Below, piece after piece: positions 5,514 to 5,594 of a stretch of DNA of 5,594 bases. The stretch is from Pseudanabaena sp. UBA1465. Lineage in GTDB: Bacteria > Cyanobacteriota > Cyanobacteriia > Pseudanabaenales > Pseudanabaenaceae. Every line of letters begins with the position of its first letter. Position 1 is the first letter of the stretch. The translations under genes and the position numbers were made by a program. Location of the stretch: assembly GCA_002325645.1 (NCBI GenBank), contig DCSN01000008.1:1-5594 (forward strand). The letters are read 5' to 3'. The notes beneath the pieces are model-generated. The model ran no database searches. It saw only the letters and a list, made by a program, of their open reading frames with translations, and had not been told where the DNA came from.

Positions 5514-5594
5514 TTGGTAACTCACGACATAGCGGCTCCTGAAGGTGTGAATCCCAATCTTTTGCAAACTGCGGAAGTTCTTAAAAAGCTTGGC
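5514..5594 (+). CDS. Possible start of a plus-strand gene cut by the window edge
   Basis: From TTG 5514 (or GTG 5541) a plus-strand frame stays open to the end of the window, reading THDIAAPEGVNPNLLQTAEV then LKKLG. Its composition is protein-like, but I do not recognise a family, and two minus-strand frames are also open across part of this stretch, so it is uncertain. An in-frame stop lies inside the miniature element (TGA 5502-5504). The GAGGGGGA end of that element would sit just before the TTG where a ribosome binding site is expected. The true start may instead have been lost to the insertion, leaving a 5'-truncated gene. Confidence 0.35.
   Translation, partial: MVTHDIAAPEGVNPNLLQTAEVLKKLG

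Overview
The window looks like cyanobacterial chromosome. Twelve perfect copies of the octamer GCGATCGC (HIP1) lie in 5.6 kb, where about 0.1 would be expected by chance. The gene content also fits: a PilJ/HmpD-type chemoreceptor with a hybrid CheA, and a MobA of the kind needed for molybdenum nitrate reductase. The genus cannot be fixed from this alone. A Pseudanabaena-like or other filamentous lineage is my guess, from the style of the intergenic palindromes.

Layout, left to right. Positions 1-61 are the non-coding tail downstream of the first gene. Positions 62-2743 (minus) encode an 893-residue hybrid CheA: Hpt, dimerisation region, ATPase, CheW-like domain, then a C-terminal receiver. 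Positions 2743-4383 (minus) encode a 546-residue methyl-accepting chemotaxis protein with two membrane segments, a very short external loop, HAMP segments and a divergent signalling tip. The receptor is transcribed first and its stop overlaps the CheA start by one base (TAATG), so the two form an operon. Positions 4384-4636 are a divergent intergenic region with a candidate promoter for the operon and three consecutive inverted repeats, one of them a perfect 18-bp stem. Positions 4637-5254 (plus) encode MobA. Positions 5255-5513 are a repeat-rich spacer with two long imperfect palindromes, one resembling the GATCCCCC...GGGGGATC miniature elements common in cyanobacteria. The last 80 bases may open a new plus-strand reading frame cut by the window edge.

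Functionally, receptor and kinase should form a membrane signalling array that passes phosphate from the kinase's own Hpt histidine to its fused receiver and possibly to separate CheY-type proteins. Related cyanobacterial systems control type IV pilus motility, phototaxis or hormogonium development. No CheW, CheY, CheR or CheB gene is visible in the window. MobA is divergently oriented and functionally unrelated: it attaches GMP to molybdopterin.

I see no convincing wholly new system. The items most worth a second look are the divergent receptor tip with almost no external sensor region, the perfect hairpin in the mobA leader, the terminator-like hairpin facing the chemotaxis operon, the G-U-biased palindrome after mobA, and the miniature element next to the edge reading frame.
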